Assembly (NCBI RefSeq): GCF_018882285.1
Contig: NZ_JACVOT010000001.1
Coordinates: 1,123,916-1,187,915 of the forward strand
Origin: Polynucleobacter sp. AM-26B4
Lineage (GTDB): Bacteria; Pseudomonadota; Gammaproteobacteria; Burkholderiales; Burkholderiaceae
Length of the DNA stretch: 64,000 nucleotides
Direction of reading: 5' to 3'
Shown here: piece after piece, positions 30,152-41,580 of the stretch
How the letters are laid out: each line of letters starts with the position of its first letter
How positions within the stretch are numbered: position 1 is the stretch's first letter
The notes under the pieces: model-generated
The model's database searches: none
What the model saw: only the letters and a program-made list of their open reading frames with translations
Told to the model about the DNA's origin: nothing
Translations under genes and position numbers: made by a program

Positions 30152-30583
30152 TTAATTCTTGGGTAGACCAGTGATGGTGTGCCCAGGAAGAACCCCTTTC
30201 TTGCTGAACCAGCCTTGGTTCATTTCTAAAGCAAAGCGAACGGGTTTAGTTGGGCAATGATTATCTTCAGTCATTGCTTTCATTTCTAGAATATTCACAA
30301 TCTTTCCGTCATCTGCAATGAAAGCGATGGCCAAAGGAATTTTTGTGTTCCTCATCCAAAAGCAATGTGTGGCACTTTGCTCAAAAATAAACAGCATGCC
30401 GTCATCAGCAGGCATATAGGTGCGATGCATGAGGCCTAATTGACGGGCCTTTTCTGTTTTTGCCACTTCCGCTTGTATTTTGTACATGCCCGCGTGCAAA
30501 TCAATCGTAGGGCCTTGCTGGGCCATCGCAGTTGAACTAAAAATAAAGTACGCAAAAACAGCGGTGATGATTTTGTGAAGCAT
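30152..30583 (-). CDS. DUF192 family secreted protein
   Basis: A 143-residue protein from ATG 30583 (MLHKIITAVFAYFIFSSTAMAQQ), which gives a clean signal peptide cleaved after AMA; an upstream in-frame ATG at 30625 would add 14 residues. The mature part has the DUF192 blocks ARQLGLMHRTYMPADDGMLFIFEQ and CFWMRNTKIPLAIAFIADDGKIVNI. Function of the family is unknown. It is transcribed alone, divergent from clpS. The roughly 180 bases between them are AT-rich, with a 7-base inverted repeat (ATTTTTA, 30693-30699, and TAAAAAT, 30704-30710). Confidence 0.85.
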   Translation of the reverse strand: MLHKIITAVFAYFIFSSTAMAQQGPTIDLHAGMYKIQAEVAKTEKARQLGLMHRTYMPADDGMLFIFEQSATHCFWMRNTKIPLAIAFIADDGKIVNILEMKAMTEDNHCPTKPVRFALEMNQGWFSKKGVLPGHTITGLPKN

Positions 30584-30762
30584 TGCTAGATAAATCCTGA
30601 AAAATTTTCTCAATGGTTTCATCATACTTTAATGAGATTCATCAAAATAAAACTTTCATTAAATCTTCAATAAATGCCTGGATTTAATGCAAATTTTTAT
30701 TTGTAAAAATAGCAAAAATAGGGCTTCCCCCCAATTTGAAACTTATGTTTAGAATAGGGTAT

Positions 30763-31110
30763 ATGAGTCGAAAACCTAAAACAGCCAACCCGATAGATTT
30801 CCCTGCTTTTCAGGAGGATCACACCACGGTGATGGACCGCCAGTCTGAGCGTGTTCAGCCACCTAAGATGTTCCGAGTTGTTTTGTTGAATGATGACTTC
30901 ACTCCGATGGAATTTGTGGTGATGGTGATTCAGGAATATTTTCACCATGACCAAGAACGCGCCACGCGCATCATGCTACAAGTACACCTAGAAGGAAAAG
31001 GGGTTTGTGGTGTATATACTAAAGATGTCGCTTTAACCAAAGTTCAACAAGTTGTAGATAGAGCCCGAGAGTCTGGGCACCCATTGCAGTGCACTATGGA
31101 GGAAGCATGA
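30763..31110 (+). CDS. clpS: ATP-dependent Clp protease adapter ClpS
   Basis: N-recognin adapter of 115 residues that hands N-degron substrates to ClpAP. The flexible N-terminal extension is followed by the core [25 protein letters not shown], with the substrate-pocket NDD and MEFV residues, and [17 protein letters not shown] chose ATG 30763 (MSRKPKTAN); an in-frame ATG at 30736 lies upstream of a likely -10 (TAGAAT, 30750-30755). Its stop overlaps the clpA ATG as ATGA. Confidence 0.95.
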   Translation: MSRKPKTANPIDFPAFQEDHTTVMDRQSERVQPPKMFRVVLLNDDFTPMEFVVMVIQEYFHHDQERATRIMLQVHLEGKGVCGVYTKDVALTKVQQVVDRARESGHPLQCTMEEA

Positions 31111-33413
31111 TTGCTCAAGAGTTAGAAGTTACCTTGCATATGGCATTTGTGGACGCTAGAGCGTCAAGACATGAATTCATAACCGTTGAACATTTACTGT
31201 GTGGCTTGCTGGATAACGCCACAGCTGCGGATGTGTTGAAAGCTTGCGCGGTCAATATTGATGATCTAAAAAGTAATCTAAAAAACTTCATCAATGACAA
31301 CACGCCAATCGTGCCTGGATCAGATGATGTGGATACTCAACCAACCTTGGGCTTCCAAAGAGTGATTCAGCGTGCCATCATGCACGTGCAATCAACTTCT
31401 AACGGAAAAAAGGAAGTCACTGGCGCCAACGTTTTGGTGGCTATTTTTGGTGAAAAAGATTCACACGCTGTTTACTATCTCCAGCAGCAAGGCGTGACAC
31501 GTCTTGATATCGTTAACTACATCAGTCATGGCATCAGAAAAGATCAGGTAGATGCTCCAAAAGCGAGCGAGCCTAGTGCTGAGGGTGAAGATGCTGGTGG
31601 AGCTGGCAAAGACAGCCCACTAGAGCAATACACGCAAAATCTGAACGTGTTGGCTAAGCAGGGGCGCATCGATCCATTGATCGGTCGCGAAGGCGAAGTT
31701 GAACGAGTGATTCAGGTTTTATGTCGTCGCAGAAAAAACAACCCTCTATTGGTGGGTGAGGCTGGCGTTGGTAAAACGGCGATTGCTGAGGGCTTGGCTT
31801 GGAGAATCACGCAGAATGATGTGCCAGAGGTTTTGGCCAAGGCGACGGTGTATTCATTGGATATGGGCGCTTTGTTGGCAGGTACAAAGTACCGTGGTGA
31901 CTTTGAGCAACGTCTGAAGGGCGTTTTAAAGAACCTCAAAGACAATCCAGATGCGATTTTGTTCATCGATGAAATTCATACGCTGATTGGTGCTGGTGCA
32001 GCTTCAGGCGGAACATTGGATGCCAGCAATCTATTGAAGCCAGCTTTGTCTAGTGGCCAAATGAAATGTATTGGTGCCACCACCTTTAATGAGTATCGCG
32101 GCATTTTCGAAAAAGATGCAGCGCTTTCACGACGTTTCCAAAAGGTCGATGTTTTAGAACCATCTGTTGATCAAACGGTGCAAATTTTGCGCGGTCTTAA
32201 ATCAAAGTTCGAAGAGCATCACGGTGTTAAGTATGCTCAAGCAGCTTTGACAGCGGCTGCAGAGTTGTCAGCACGTTACATCAATGACAGACACCTTCCA
32301 GACAAAGCGATTGATGTGATCGATGAGGCAGGTGCTGCGCAACGCATCTTGCCAAAATCAAAACAGAAGAAAACGATTGGTCGCCAAGAGGTTGAAGACA
32401 TCGTGGCAAAGATTGCACGCATTCCGCCACAGTCAGTGTCCGTGGACGATCGCAGTAAGTTGCAAACCCTTGATCGTGATTTGAAGAGTGTTGTGTTTGG
32501 TCAAGAGCCTGCGATTGAAGCATTGGCATCAGCCATCAAAATGTCGAGAGCTGGCTTGGGTAAAGATGACAAACCAATTGGCTCTTTCTTGTTCTCTGGC
32601 CCAACCGGTGTTGGTAAGACTGAAGTAGCCAAGCAATTGGCCTTCATCATGGGCATTGAGCTGATTCGTTTTGACATGTCTGAGTACATGGAGCGCCATG
32701 CGGTGAGTCGCATGATTGGCGCGCCTCCAGGATATGTTGGCTTTGATCAGGGTGGTTTGTTGACTGAGGCGGTGAATAAGAAGCCTCATTGCGTCTTATT
32801 GCTTGATGAGATTGAAAAAGCTCACCCCGATATTTTCAATATCTTGTTGCAAGTGATGGACCACGGTACATTGACTGATAACAATGGTCGCAAAGCAGAC
32901 TTCAGAAATGTCATCATCATCATGACCACCAATGCGGGTGCAGAAGCGATGCAGAAGTCCACCATTGGATTCACAACCGTGCGTCAAGCAGGTGATGAGA
33001 TGGGTGACATCAAGCGCACCTTCACGCCAGAGTTCCGTAATCGTTTAGATGCCATCGTGGGCTTCAAGGCATTGGATGAAAGCATTATTTTGCGCGTGGT
33101 TGATAAGTTCTTGATGCAGCTTGAAGAGCAATTGCATGAGAAGAAAGTGGACGCAAGTTTCACTGAAAACCTCAGAGCTTATTTGGCCAAGCATGGCTTT
33201 GACCCATTGATGGGCGCAAGACCAATGCAACGACTCATTCAAGACTTGGTGCGCAAAGCGCTTGCTGATGAATTGCTATTTGGTAAGTTGGTTCATGGCG
33301 GTCATGTGGTGGTTGACATGGACGCCGATGAGAAGATTATTCTTGATTTTGATGCGCCTGTTAGACCTGCCGTTAAAAAAGCTGCAGCAGGCCATGAGGT
33401 TCAAGAAATTTAA
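31107..33413 (+). CDS. clpA: ATP-dependent Clp protease ATPase subunit ClpA
   Basis: Double AAA+ unfoldase of 768 residues that feeds ClpP. An N-terminal repeat domain ([14 protein letters not shown] onward) is followed by D1 with Walker A GEAGVGKT at 217-224 and [12 protein letters not shown], and D2 with Walker A GPTGVGKT at 498-505 and [14 protein letters not shown]. It starts within the clpS stop (ATGA) with GGAGG at 31096-31100. clpP is not in this window. It is convergent with dut. Confidence 0.97.
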   Translation: MIAQELEVTLHMAFVDARASRHEFITVEHLLCGLLDNATAADVLKACAVNIDDLKSNLKNFINDNTPIVPGSDDVDTQPTLGFQRVIQRAIMHVQSTSNGKKEVTGANVLVAIFGEKDSHAVYYLQQQGVTRLDIVNYISHGIRKDQVDAPKASEPSAEGEDAGGAGKDSPLEQYTQNLNVLAKQGRIDPLIGREGEVERVIQVLCRRRKNNPLLVGEAGVGKTAIAEGLAWRITQNDVPEVLAKATVYSLDMGALLAGTKYRGDFEQRLKGVLKNLKDNPDAILFIDEIHTLIGAGAASGGTLDASNLLKPALSSGQMKCIGATTFNEYRGIFEKDAALSRRFQKVDVLEPSVDQTVQILRGLKSKFEEHHGVKYAQAALTAAAELSARYINDRHLPDKAIDVIDEAGAAQRILPKSKQKKTIGRQEVEDIVAKIARIPPQSVSVDDRSKLQTLDRDLKSVVFGQEPAIEALASAIKMSRAGLGKDDKPIGSFLFSGPTGVGKTEVAKQLAFIMGIELIRFDMSEYMERHAVSRMIGAPPGYVGFDQGGLLTEAVNKKPHCVLLLDEIEKAHPDIFNILLQVMDHGTLTDNNGRKADFRNVIIIMTTNAGAEAMQKSTIGFTTVRQAGDEMGDIKRTFTPEFRNRLDAIVGFKALDESIILRVVDKFLMQLEEQLHEKKVDASFTENLRAYLAKHGFDPLMGARPMQRLIQDLVRKALADELLFGKLVHGGHVVVDMDADEKIILDFDAPVRPAVKKAAAGHEVQEI

Positions 33414-33454
33414 GGAAAACGCAGGGCTTAATTAATTGTTTGATTAAGCTCTGC
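33414..33454 (-). terminator. Probable terminator of the dut operon
   Basis: GCAGGGCTTAA (33421-33431) pairs with TTAAGCTCTGC (33444-33454) with one G-T wobble. Read on the minus strand the stem is followed by GTTTTCC. The upper arm lies in the last codons of dut, so the hairpin overlaps its stop. Confidence 0.55.
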
Positions 33455-33893
33455 CAGTACTTCCGAACCCGCCTGCGCCTCTATCGCTGGCGCTGAACTC
33501 TGTAACCTCAGTCCATTCAACCTGTGCCACTGGAACAATCACTAACTGTGCCAGGCGCTCCATTGGCTCCAATTTGAAAGCAGTTTGACCGCGATTCCAA
33601 GTGCTGACCATCAACTGTCCTTGGTAGTCTGAGTCAATCAAACCCACAAGATTACCCAAGACGATGCCGTGCTTGTGACCTAATCCAGATCTAGGCAAGA
33701 TCAAAGCAGCGTAGCCAGGATCATCCAAGAAAATAGATAAGCCGGTTGGTACCAATACTGTCTGACCAGGCTCGATGACAATCGCTTCATCTAAGCAAGC
33801 TCTTAAATCAAGGCCGGCACTGCCGCTGGTAGCGTATTGCGGCAAATTGTTTCTCATGCGTTCATCAAGAATTTTGACTTGTAATTTTTTCAT
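33444..33893 (-). CDS. dut: Deoxyuridine 5'-triphosphate nucleotidohydrolase
   Basis: Trimeric dUTPase of 149 residues that prevents uracil entry into DNA and supplies dUMP. All five family motifs are visible: [44 protein letters not shown] and the C-terminal [10 protein letters not shown]. It is the last gene in ribF-ileS-lspA-coaBC-dut, 11 bases after coaBC, the pairing seen in many proteobacteria. Confidence 0.98.
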   Translation of the reverse strand: MKKLQVKILDERMRNNLPQYATSGSAGLDLRACLDEAIVIEPGQTVLVPTGLSIFLDDPGYAALILPRSGLGHKHGIVLGNLVGLIDSDYQGQLMVSTWNRGQTAFKLEPMERLAQLVIVPVAQVEWTEVTEFSASDRGAGGFGSTGRA

Positions 33894-33904
33894 AGCTTAT
33901 TGAC

Positions 33905-35104
33905 TTAAATTTTTGTGGAAATGAGTTGAATGATTTCTCGAGACAAAGCAGTTTTGTCGAGCTTATTGGTTTTAGTCATGCCTGTTTCTTCAACGATCAA
34001 TAATTGATTGTCATCAAGACCAAAAGTATCTGGACCAAGATTACCTAAAAGCATCGGAATGTTTTTCTTGATGCGCTTTTCTTGCGCATGCTTCTCTAAA
34101 TCATTGGTTTCGGCTGCAAACCCAATGCAGTAAGGCTTCTTGCCCGATACCTTCTTGGCAACTTCAGCCAAGATGTCAGGATTTAATTCAAATTCCAATA
34201 CTGGATTAGTTTGGTCAGATTTTTTAATTTTCTGTGCAGATGCATTCTTCACTGACCAATCTGCTACAGCAGCAACCGAAAAGAAAACATCGCAATCAAG
34301 ATGATTCATGACAGCAGCATGCATATCTTTTGCGCTGATCACATCGGTGCGTTTGATTTTTCCAGTGTATTCAAGAGGTGTTGGCAGATGACAAGGACCT
34401 GCGATCAATTGAACTTCAGCACCAGCCTCTACAGCAGCTTTGGCTAATGCAAAGCCCATCTTTCCAGAGCTTCGATTGGTGATGCCTCTGACAGGATCAA
34501 TGGCCTCATATGTTGGACCAGCAGTGATCAATACCTTTTTACCGGCTAATACTTTTTTTTGAAAAAAGGCGATGATGCCTTCCAAGATCTCGGCAGCTTC
34601 AAGCATGCGACCCATGCCATTTTCACCGCAAGCTTGTGTGCCACTGGTAGGGCCCAGCACAGTGATGCCGTCTGCTTGTAGTTGTTGCATGTTTCTTTGG
34701 GTGGCAGCGTTTTCCCACATTTGCTTGTTCATCGCAGGCACCACAACTAATGGGCACTCTTTGGCCAAACAAGTAGCACTCACAAGATCATTGGCTAAGC
34801 CATGTGAAATTTTTGCCAATAAGTCTGCGCTGGCTGGAACAGCCACAATGACATCGGCTTTTCTAGAAAGCTCGATGTGCGCCATGTTGTTAGAAATGCG
34901 GGCATCCCATTGGTCTGTGTAGACGTGATTGCCAGTGAGTGCTTGCATGGTCACAGGCGTCATGAATTTGGTCGCAGCTTCACTCATGATGACTTGCACT
35001 GTGGCACCCTCTTGAATTAAAGAGCGTGCTAACTCAGCCACTTTGAATGCAGCAATACCACCTGACATCGTCAGAAGGATATGTTTGCCTTGAAGTGAAT
35101 ACAT
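33905..35104 (-). CDS. coaBC: Bifunctional phosphopantothenoylcysteine decarboxylase/synthetase
   Basis: Fusion enzyme of coenzyme A synthesis, 399 residues. The N-terminal CoaC flavoprotein part has [20 protein letters not shown], the PAMNKQMW motif and a [13 protein letters not shown] stretch containing the active-site Cys. The C-terminal CoaB part starts near [32 protein letters not shown]. It lies 17 bases after lspA and 11 before dut. Confidence 0.97.
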   Translation of the reverse strand: MYSLQGKHILLTMSGGIAAFKVAELARSLIQEGATVQVIMSEAATKFMTPVTMQALTGNHVYTDQWDARISNNMAHIELSRKADVIVAVPASADLLAKISHGLANDLVSATCLAKECPLVVVPAMNKQMWENAATQRNMQQLQADGITVLGPTSGTQACGENGMGRMLEAAEILEGIIAFFQKKVLAGKKVLITAGPTYEAIDPVRGITNRSSGKMGFALAKAAVEAGAEVQLIAGPCHLPTPLEYTGKIKRTDVISAKDMHAAVMNHLDCDVFFSVAAVADWSVKNASAQKIKKSDQTNPVLEFELNPDILAEVAKKVSGKKPYCIGFAAETNDLEKHAQEKRIKKNIPMLLGNLGPDTFGLDDNQLLIVEETGMTKTNKLDKTALSREIIQLISTKI

Positions 35105-35121
35105 GAGCTATTTACCTTAGG

Positions 35122-35619
35122 TTATTTATTGACGCGCTTGATTTCATCTAAGATTAACAGAATCACACCAATGGTGATGGCGCTATCAGCAATATTGAAC
35201 GCAGGCCAGTGCCAGCCAGCGTAATGAAGATCAACAAAATCAACAACGGCGCCATACAAGATGCGATCAATCACATTGCCGATTGCACCACTTAAGACCA
35301 GGCTCATGGCCAAGCAAAAAAGGGTTTGACTGGTATTTTTTCTGATCAACCAAATCATCACAGCTGCAGCGACCAAACCGATGCATGTGAAAAACCAACG
35401 CTGCCAACCTCCTGCTTGAGCTAAAAATGAAAATGCTGCACCAGGGTTGTAAACCAAAGTCCAATTGAGAAAACTGGTGACTGGTTGAGAGATACCTTCA
35501 ATCAAATTGCCTTTAGCGATGATCTTGGTCAATTGATCAAGGATCAAAATAAGTGCAGCCGTTCCCATCCAAAGCAAAAAGCTTTGTTGGTTGCCAGATG
35601 ATTTGCTAGAGCGTGCCAA
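35122..35619 (-). CDS. lspA: Lipoprotein signal peptidase
   Basis: Inner-membrane aspartyl protease of 165 residues that cuts signal peptides from prolipoproteins. Four membrane helices are visible, with the motif DQLTK (29-33), GAVVDF holding catalytic D127 and NIADS holding D145. The start appears to be TTG at 35619 with GGAG seven bases upstream. It follows ileS by 20 bases, the classic ribF-ileS-lspA order. Confidence 0.97.
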   Translation of the reverse strand: MARSSKSSGNQQSFLLWMGTAALILILDQLTKIIAKGNLIEGISQPVTSFLNWTLVYNPGAAFSFLAQAGGWQRWFFTCIGLVAAAVMIWLIRKNTSQTLFCLAMSLVLSGAIGNVIDRILYGAVVDFVDLHYAGWHWPAFNIADSAITIGVILLILDEIKRVNK

Positions 35620-35639
35620 ATAATTCTCCTTGGATACTT

Positions 35640-38504
35640 TTAGGCTATATGGCGTTTTTCGCCATCACCAAATAAGTTGCTGGTGCAGCGACCACACAAA
35701 GTAGGGTGCTCGGCATCATGCCCAACATCCTCTCTGTAATGCCAGCATCGACTACATTTTTGATGGCTTGATGATTTAACCGTTACTTTGATTTCTTCAA
35801 GTGAAGAATTTTCAGTCACGTTCACGCTTGAAGTGATGGTGATGAACTTTAAATCGTCGCCAAGTGATTTCAAGAGCGCTGCATCAGTAGCAGATGCTTC
35901 AATCTGAAGCTCAGCTTGTAATGAAGAGCCAACGTTGCCAGCCTCACGCTCAAATTCAATCGCTTTGGTGATGTCTGAACGCATCGCACGAATACGATCC
36001 CATTTAGCGATCAGAGCGCTGGCATCATTGATTGATGGCAACTGGTAAAACTCTTCAGTAAAGATCGTGTCTTTGCTCTTGGTCTTGTGAGCAAAAATAC
36101 CCCAAACCTCTTCAGCTGTGAACGATAGGAATGGCGCGCTCAAACGCAAGAATGATTGTGTGATGTGGAACAGTGCGTTTTGAGCAGAGCGACGAGCTGG
36201 AGCATCAGCAGCCAATGTGTACAAACGATCTTTGATGATGTCTAGGTAGAAGCCGCCCATGTCTTCTGAGCAGAAGGTCATCAGTCTGGATACTGCTGGA
36301 TGGAATTCATATTGATCGTAGTGGGCCGTCAATTCCTTTTGCATTTCTTCAGTCACTGCTAAGGCATAGCGATCAAGCTCCAGCCAATCCTTTGGATCCA
36401 TGCGGTGTTGGTCAATATCGAAATCTGAAAGATTGGCCAATAAAAATCTCAAAGTGTTGCGAATGCGGCGATAGCTTTCAACTACACGCTTCAAGATTTC
36501 ATCCGAAATGGTCATTTCACCTGAGTAGTCTGTAGAGGCTACCCACAAACGAATGATCTCAGCACCCATTTTGTCAGCAACTTCTTGAGGGGCAATCACG
36601 TTGCCCACAGACTTACTCATTTTTCTACCTTGACCATCAACCGTGAAGCCATGAGTCAAGAGAGCTTTGTAGGGCGGTTTGCCATCAAGCATGGCGCCAG
36701 TGAGTAGGGATGAATGGAACCAGCCGCGGTGTTGATCTGATCCTTCAAGATACAAATCAGCCCAGCGCTCATTTGGATTATCTCTAGAGGCATCTGCCAA
36801 TGTGGCTGCATGTGAACCGCGGATCACGTGCCAGTGCGTGGTGCCTGAATCGAACCAAACATCCAAAGTGTCTTTGTTCTTTTCATACATCGCAGCTTCA
36901 TCACCGATGAGCTCTTTAAGATCAATCGATTGCCAAGCTTCAATACCTTCTTTTTCAACACGCTTGGCAATGATTTCTAATAGCTCAGGTGTGCGCGGAT
37001 GAAGTTCACCACTTTCTTTATGAATGAGGAAGGCCATTGGCACACCCCATTGACGCTGTCTTGAGAGTGTCCAATCTGGGCGATTGGCAATCATGTTGCG
37101 CAAGCGTTGTTTACCCCATGCTGGGTAAAACTCAGTGGTTTCAATGCCCTCTAAAGCTGTTTCTCTCAGACTCTTGCCTGAGGCAACTTTTTTATCCATG
37201 CTGGCGAACCATTGCGCAGTAGCTCGGTACACAACCGGTGTTTTGTGTCTCCAGCAGTGCATGTAGGAATGTTTGAGTTTTGCTGACTTTAGAAGTGAAC
37301 CTGCTTGTTGAAGTGCTTCAACAATTTGTGGGTTCGCTTTCCAAATAGTGAGTCCTGCAAACAACGGTAACCAAGATGCATAAACACCATCACCCATCAC
37401 TGGGTTCAAAATATCTTGATCTTTCAAACCATGTGTTTTGCAAGATTTAAAGTCTTCCTCACCATAAGCTGGCGCACAGTGAACCATGCCGGTACCACTG
37501 TCAATCGTCACGTATTCAGCCAAGTAAATTGGTGAGCGACGATCAAAGCCTTCATGTGCTTTGCTCAATGGGTGATGAAACTCTAAACCTGCCAGCGCTT
37601 GACCTTTACAAGTAGCAATCACTTGTCCTTCAAGCTCATATTCTTTTAAACAAGCTTCGGTACGATCTTTGGCAAGAATCAACAAACCTCTTGCTGTATC
37701 AACCAAGGCATAGTCAATCTCAGGATGCACATTCAGCGCTTGGTTGGATGGGATGGTCCAAGGTGTGGTGGTCCAGATCACTGCCATGCCTTCTGATTTT
37801 GGCAGTTGGTTCAATGAGAACGCTTTGGCAATCGCTGGTAATTGATCTTTCGGGAATGCAAAGCCAACATCCACTGCGAGGTCTTCTTTGTCTTGATACT
37901 CAACTTCAGCTTCAGCCAAAGCAGATCCACAATCAAAGCACCAGTTCACTGGTTTTAAACCGCGATAGACATAACCGTCTTCAAGAATTTTTCCAAGAGC
38001 ACGAATTTCATCAGCTTCATTCTTGAAGTCCATCGTGAGGTATGGGTTTTGCCAATCACCAAGAACACCTAAACGCTCAAAGTCTTGCTTTTGTTTTGCG
38101 ATTTGAACTTTTGCATAAGCTCTGGCTTTTTCTTGAACCTCTGCAGTTGGTAAATGTTTACCAAATTGCTTTTCAATTTGAATTTCAATGGGCATGCCAT
38201 GGCAATCCCAACCAGGAACATATTTAGCATCGTAGCCAGCAAAGCCCTTAGCTTTAACAATCATGTCCTTCAAAATTTTATTAACCGCGTGTCCGATGTG
38301 AATGTCACCGTTTGCGTACGGAGGGCCATCATGCAAGATGAATGTTTTCTTGCCAGCTTTTGCTTCACGAATTTTTTGATAGATTTTTTTCTCTTGCCAT
38401 TCTTTTACCCAAATAGGTTCGCGTTTAGGCAAATCGCCACGCATCGGAAATGTCGTGTCGAGTAAGTTGACGGGGTAAGAATTTTTTTTATCAGACATGG
38501 TCAT
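35640..38504 (-). CDS. ileS: Isoleucyl-tRNA synthetase
   Basis: Class I synthetase of 954 residues. The HIGH motif appears as [10 protein letters not shown], the KMSKS motif as [11 protein letters not shown], and the editing domain ([18 protein letters not shown]) lies between. The C-terminal zinc-binding region [12 protein letters not shown] with LCGRC is present. ATG 38504 overlaps the ribF stop by 14 bases; ATG 38498 is an alternative. No strong ribosome site is seen, so translational coupling to ribF is likely. Confidence 0.98.
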   Translation of the reverse strand: MTMSDKKNSYPVNLLDTTFPMRGDLPKREPIWVKEWQEKKIYQKIREAKAGKKTFILHDGPPYANGDIHIGHAVNKILKDMIVKAKGFAGYDAKYVPGWDCHGMPIEIQIEKQFGKHLPTAEVQEKARAYAKVQIAKQKQDFERLGVLGDWQNPYLTMDFKNEADEIRALGKILEDGYVYRGLKPVNWCFDCGSALAEAEVEYQDKEDLAVDVGFAFPKDQLPAIAKAFSLNQLPKSEGMAVIWTTTPWTIPSNQALNVHPEIDYALVDTARGLLILAKDRTEACLKEYELEGQVIATCKGQALAGLEFHHPLSKAHEGFDRRSPIYLAEYVTIDSGTGMVHCAPAYGEEDFKSCKTHGLKDQDILNPVMGDGVYASWLPLFAGLTIWKANPQIVEALQQAGSLLKSAKLKHSYMHCWRHKTPVVYRATAQWFASMDKKVASGKSLRETALEGIETTEFYPAWGKQRLRNMIANRPDWTLSRQRQWGVPMAFLIHKESGELHPRTPELLEIIAKRVEKEGIEAWQSIDLKELIGDEAAMYEKNKDTLDVWFDSGTTHWHVIRGSHAATLADASRDNPNERWADLYLEGSDQHRGWFHSSLLTGAMLDGKPPYKALLTHGFTVDGQGRKMSKSVGNVIAPQEVADKMGAEIIRLWVASTDYSGEMTISDEILKRVVESYRRIRNTLRFLLANLSDFDIDQHRMDPKDWLELDRYALAVTEEMQKELTAHYDQYEFHPAVSRLMTFCSEDMGGFYLDIIKDRLYTLAADAPARRSAQNALFHITQSFLRLSAPFLSFTAEEVWGIFAHKTKSKDTIFTEEFYQLPSINDASALIAKWDRIRAMRSDITKAIEFEREAGNVGSSLQAELQIEASATDAALLKSLGDDLKFITITSSVNVTENSSLEEIKVTVKSSSHQKCSRCWHYREDVGHDAEHPTLCGRCTSNLFGDGEKRHIA

Positions 38505-39441
38505 TTATTTCAAAGTAATTTTTTGCTGCTACTGCATCGTTATTGATGGCGGTTGTAAGTGTTTCTAAATCGTTGTATTTTTCTTCATTTCTTAATTTTT
38601 TGACAAGCTCTACACGCACTAATTTTCCATAAACATTTTGTTGAAAATTAAAGATGTGAACTTCCAATAAATACCTTCCTGAATCATCCACCGTGGGCCT
38701 TTGCCCAAGGCTTGCAACCGCAGGTAGTGGATTGTCGCTTAAGCCGTGCACTTGTGCGATAAAAATGCCTTGTGCTGCTGGCTTTCTTTTGTGCAGTCTG
38801 TTGGCAACGGCCAAGTTCAAAGTGGGAAACCCCAGTGTTCTTCCAAGCTTTTGGCCATGCAATACATGACCACTCAGCATGTAGGGGCGACCCAGTAATT
38901 GTTGAGCTCGATCCATCTGCCCATTTTGAAGCGCCAGCCTGATAGCTGAGCTGGAAATTCTTTCTTGATCTTCAACCAACGTTTCCATGCGCTCAACCGA
39001 GAACCCGAATTGTTGACCAGCGATTTGTAAATCAGAAAAATTACCAGCGCGCTTTGCACCGTAATGGAAGTCATCGCCAATCAAAATTGATTTCACTTTT
39101 AAGCCATCAACCAAGATGTCTTTAACGAAAGCTTCGGGGCTCAAGTTGGCAAATACTTGATTGAAGTGAATCACCAATACTTGATCAATGCCGATTTCTG
39201 CCAAAGCTTCTAGTTTGTCTCTCAAGCCCAAAATTCTTGCGGGCGCTTTTTCAGGAGCAAAGTATTCAATGGGGTGTGGTTCAAACGTCATCACACACGA
39301 TTGCACTTGAAGGGCTTTTGCCTTAGCCACTAATTTTTTTAGCAATGCCTGATGCCCCCGATGCACACCATCAAAATTGCCGATGGTCAGGGCGCAGGGG
39401 GTCCAATCAGTTGCGGGAGGGATGCCTCTAATTACCTTCAC
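38491..39441 (-). CDS. ribF: Bifunctional riboflavin kinase/FAD synthetase
   Basis: Makes FMN and FAD from riboflavin. The N-terminal adenylyltransferase has [16 protein letters not shown] and later [17 protein letters not shown]; the C-terminal flavokinase has [20 protein letters not shown] and GIFIAQV. Length 316 is typical. The start codon is GTG at 39441. It leads the ileS operon, overlapping ileS, and is divergent from purN with 27 bases between start codons. Confidence 0.96.
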   Translation of the reverse strand: MKVIRGIPPATDWTPCALTIGNFDGVHRGHQALLKKLVAKAKALQVQSCVMTFEPHPIEYFAPEKAPARILGLRDKLEALAEIGIDQVLVIHFNQVFANLSPEAFVKDILVDGLKVKSILIGDDFHYGAKRAGNFSDLQIAGQQFGFSVERMETLVEDQERISSSAIRLALQNGQMDRAQQLLGRPYMLSGHVLHGQKLGRTLGFPTLNLAVANRLHKRKPAAQGIFIAQVHGLSDNPLPAVASLGQRPTVDDSGRYLLEVHIFNFQQNVYGKLVRVELVKKLRNEEKYNDLETLTTAINNDAVAAKNYFEINDHV

Positions 39442-39468
39442 GTTAAGGTATGAATTATATTGGCGGGC
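39442..39468. promoter_or_regulatory. Overlapping divergent -10 elements between ribF and purN
   Basis: The string ATTATATT (39454-39461) gives TATATT on the plus strand (39456-39461) and TATAAT on the minus strand (39459-39454). The plus hexamer ends 7 bases before the purN ATG; the minus hexamer ends 12 bases before the ribF GTG. No convincing -35 is seen for either. Confidence 0.45.
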
Positions 39469-40107
39469 ATGACTTCAATTGTTATTCTTATTTCTGGTCG
39501 CGGCTCCAATATGGAAGCCATTGTTCATGCAGCTCAAAAAGAGGCTTGGCCGGCCAAAATTGCAGCGGTTATTTCTAACCGTCCCAACGCTGGAGGCCTT
39601 GATTTTGCTAGGTCTCAGGATATTGAGGCGGCGGTATTAGATCACTCTCAATTTAAAGATCGAGCCAGTTTTGATGCTGAATTGATCAAGTTAATTGACT
39701 CATATTCCCCAGATTTGGTGGTTTTGGCTGGATTTATGCGGATTTTGACTGGTGGCTTTGTGAAGCATTACGCAGGTCGCTTGTTAAACATCCATCCCTC
39801 TTTGTTGCCTTTGTTCCCAGGTTTGCACACCCATGAGCAGGCATTAGAGGCTGGTGTGAAGGAACATGGAGCCACGGTTCATTTTGTGACTGAGGCCTTG
39901 GATCATGGCCCGATGGTGATTCAGGCAAGTGTTCCAGTATTTCCAAGCGACACCCCAGATCTTTTGGCTAAACGAGTTTTAAAGCAAGAGCACGTTATTT
40001 ATCCTCGCGCTGTGCGCTGGTTCATTGATAATCGCTTAACTATTAGCGACAATCGAGTTTTAGTGAGCCCTCCAGAGCTTCAAATGCTCACCTCTACGGA
40101 TAAATAA
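39469..40107 (+). CDS. purN: Phosphoribosylglycinamide formyltransferase
   Basis: Formyl-tetrahydrofolate-dependent GAR transformylase of purine synthesis, 212 residues. ISGRGSNMEAI is at the N-terminus, and the catalytic Asn-His-Asp set is visible in NIHPSLLPLFPGLHTHEQAL and EALDHGPMV. I chose ATG 39469; an in-frame TTG at 39460 would lie on top of the -10. It precedes the methyltransferase gene by 3 bases. Confidence 0.96.
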   Translation: MTSIVILISGRGSNMEAIVHAAQKEAWPAKIAAVISNRPNAGGLDFARSQDIEAAVLDHSQFKDRASFDAELIKLIDSYSPDLVVLAGFMRILTGGFVKHYAGRLLNIHPSLLPLFPGLHTHEQALEAGVKEHGATVHFVTEALDHGPMVIQASVPVFPSDTPDLLAKRVLKQEHVIYPRAVRWFIDNRLTISDNRVLVSPPELQMLTSTDK

Positions 40108-40110
40108 TTA

Positions 40111-41478
40111 ATGACTACTGATCAAAAAGCCATTGCAGCAAGGGCAAAAGCACTCCCGCAACACGTTGAGCACCTCGGAATCGTCATCACTGAGTTGATG
40201 AAGTTTGCTCATCCAGCTGATATGGTGGTGAGTAGATACTTTCGCTCTAACCCCCGCTTAGGCAATAGAGATCGGGCATTGATTGCTGAGGCCTCTTTTG
40301 CATTCTTGCGCAGAAAAACTGAAATCTCCCAATTTGCTGAAAGTGGCGCGGGCCCATTGGCCAGACGTTTAGCGCTCTTGTCATTGTTGGTCACGATGAT
40401 TGAAAGTGGCTTGGGTTCAGGCAATCGTGCTGAGAGCGCCCTAGCTGACTTGGCATTTGTGGTGCATCCGAATGAAATCGATTGGCTGCAACGCTTTGGC
40501 ACCATCGATAGAAATACCCTGGCTCCTTTAACTCGAGTGAATATGCCTGAGTGGATCTGGAACGCCCTTGGCTCATCTGTTCCTAAAGATGAGTGCTTAC
40601 CACTGGCTGAAGCGATGCTGAAAGCTGCTTCTTTAGATTTGCGCGTCAACACCATCAAAACCCAAAGAGAAGACCTTCTGAGCGTTTTAAATGACCTTGG
40701 TGGGCGTTATGCGGCAGAACCAACCCCTTACGCTCCAAATGGCGTTAGATTGAAAGGTAAGCCGGCTCTGCAAACCCAAGAGTTCTTTAAAAATGGCTTT
40801 GCTGAAGTTCAAGATGAGGGCAGCCAGCTATTGGGCATGCTTTTAGAGCCTAAGCGTGGCGAGATGGTGGTGGATTTTTGTGCTGGAGCAGGCGGCAAGA
40901 CCTTGTCCTTAGGCGCCATGATGAAGTCCAGCGGCCGTTTGTACGCTTTTGATGTGTCTGAGAAGCGCTTGGCCAACTTGAAGCCTCGTTTGGCCAAGAG
41001 TGGTCTGTCCAACGTCCATCCTGTGTGGATCGACAATGAGAACGATGCCAAGGTAAAACGTTTGGCTGGCAAGATTGACAGAGTATTGGTCGATGCCCCT
41101 TGCAGCGGCCTGGGTACTTTGCGTCGCAATCCGGATCTTAAATGGCGCCAGTCCCCGCAAAGCGTGGCTGAATTAACGCAAAAGCAGCTATCTATCCTCA
41201 CTTCAGCGGCCAGATTGTTAAAACCAGGCGGTCGCTTGGTGTATGCGACCTGCAGCTTGATTTATCAAGAAAATCAAGGTGTTGTCGAAGCCTTTTTGGC
41301 TAACAACCCGCAATTTGAGCTAAAAGACCCTAAAGAAGTCTTAAGAGATAGCTTTCCGATGATGGGTGAATTGCCGATTGGAACCAGCAAAAACAGCTCT
41401 TACTGGCAGTTATTTCCTCATATTCATGGCACAGACGCGTTTTTTGGGGCCATTTTGGAACGAAAAGCCGCAACTTAA
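40111..41478 (+). CDS. RsmB/NOP2/Sun family RNA (cytosine-C5) methyltransferase
   Basis: SAM-dependent m5C methyltransferase of 455 residues. The N-terminal part is helical; the Rossmann part has VVDFCAGAGGKTLSLGAMM for SAM binding, the motif IV DAPCSGLGTLRRNPD and the motif VI YATCSLIYQENQG, whose two Cys residues act in catalysis and product release. The target is probably rRNA, but which base cannot be told, so I give no symbol. It follows purN by 3 bases and is presumably translated by coupling. Confidence 0.9.
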   Translation: MTTDQKAIAARAKALPQHVEHLGIVITELMKFAHPADMVVSRYFRSNPRLGNRDRALIAEASFAFLRRKTEISQFAESGAGPLARRLALLSLLVTMIESGLGSGNRAESALADLAFVVHPNEIDWLQRFGTIDRNTLAPLTRVNMPEWIWNALGSSVPKDECLPLAEAMLKAASLDLRVNTIKTQREDLLSVLNDLGGRYAAEPTPYAPNGVRLKGKPALQTQEFFKNGFAEVQDEGSQLLGMLLEPKRGEMVVDFCAGAGGKTLSLGAMMKSSGRLYAFDVSEKRLANLKPRLAKSGLSNVHPVWIDNENDAKVKRLAGKIDRVLVDAPCSGLGTLRRNPDLKWRQSPQSVAELTQKQLSILTSAARLLKPGGRLVYATCSLIYQENQGVVEAFLANNPQFELKDPKEVLRDSFPMMGELPIGTSKNSSYWQLFPHIHGTDAFFGAILERKAAT

Positions 41479-41580
41479 CTAAAAGTAGCTAAATTTCACT
41501 AACTAATTCGATTTATTAGCTAAAAAACATGATTTAGATTAAATCTGTTTGAGATTTGCTGTGTGAACATGGTGAAAGCT

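Noticed and set aside
30693..30710. ATTTTTA/TAAAAAT inverted repeat upstream of clpS.
   Set aside because: It is purely A/T, seven bases long and in an AT-rich gap, so chance is a sufficient explanation.
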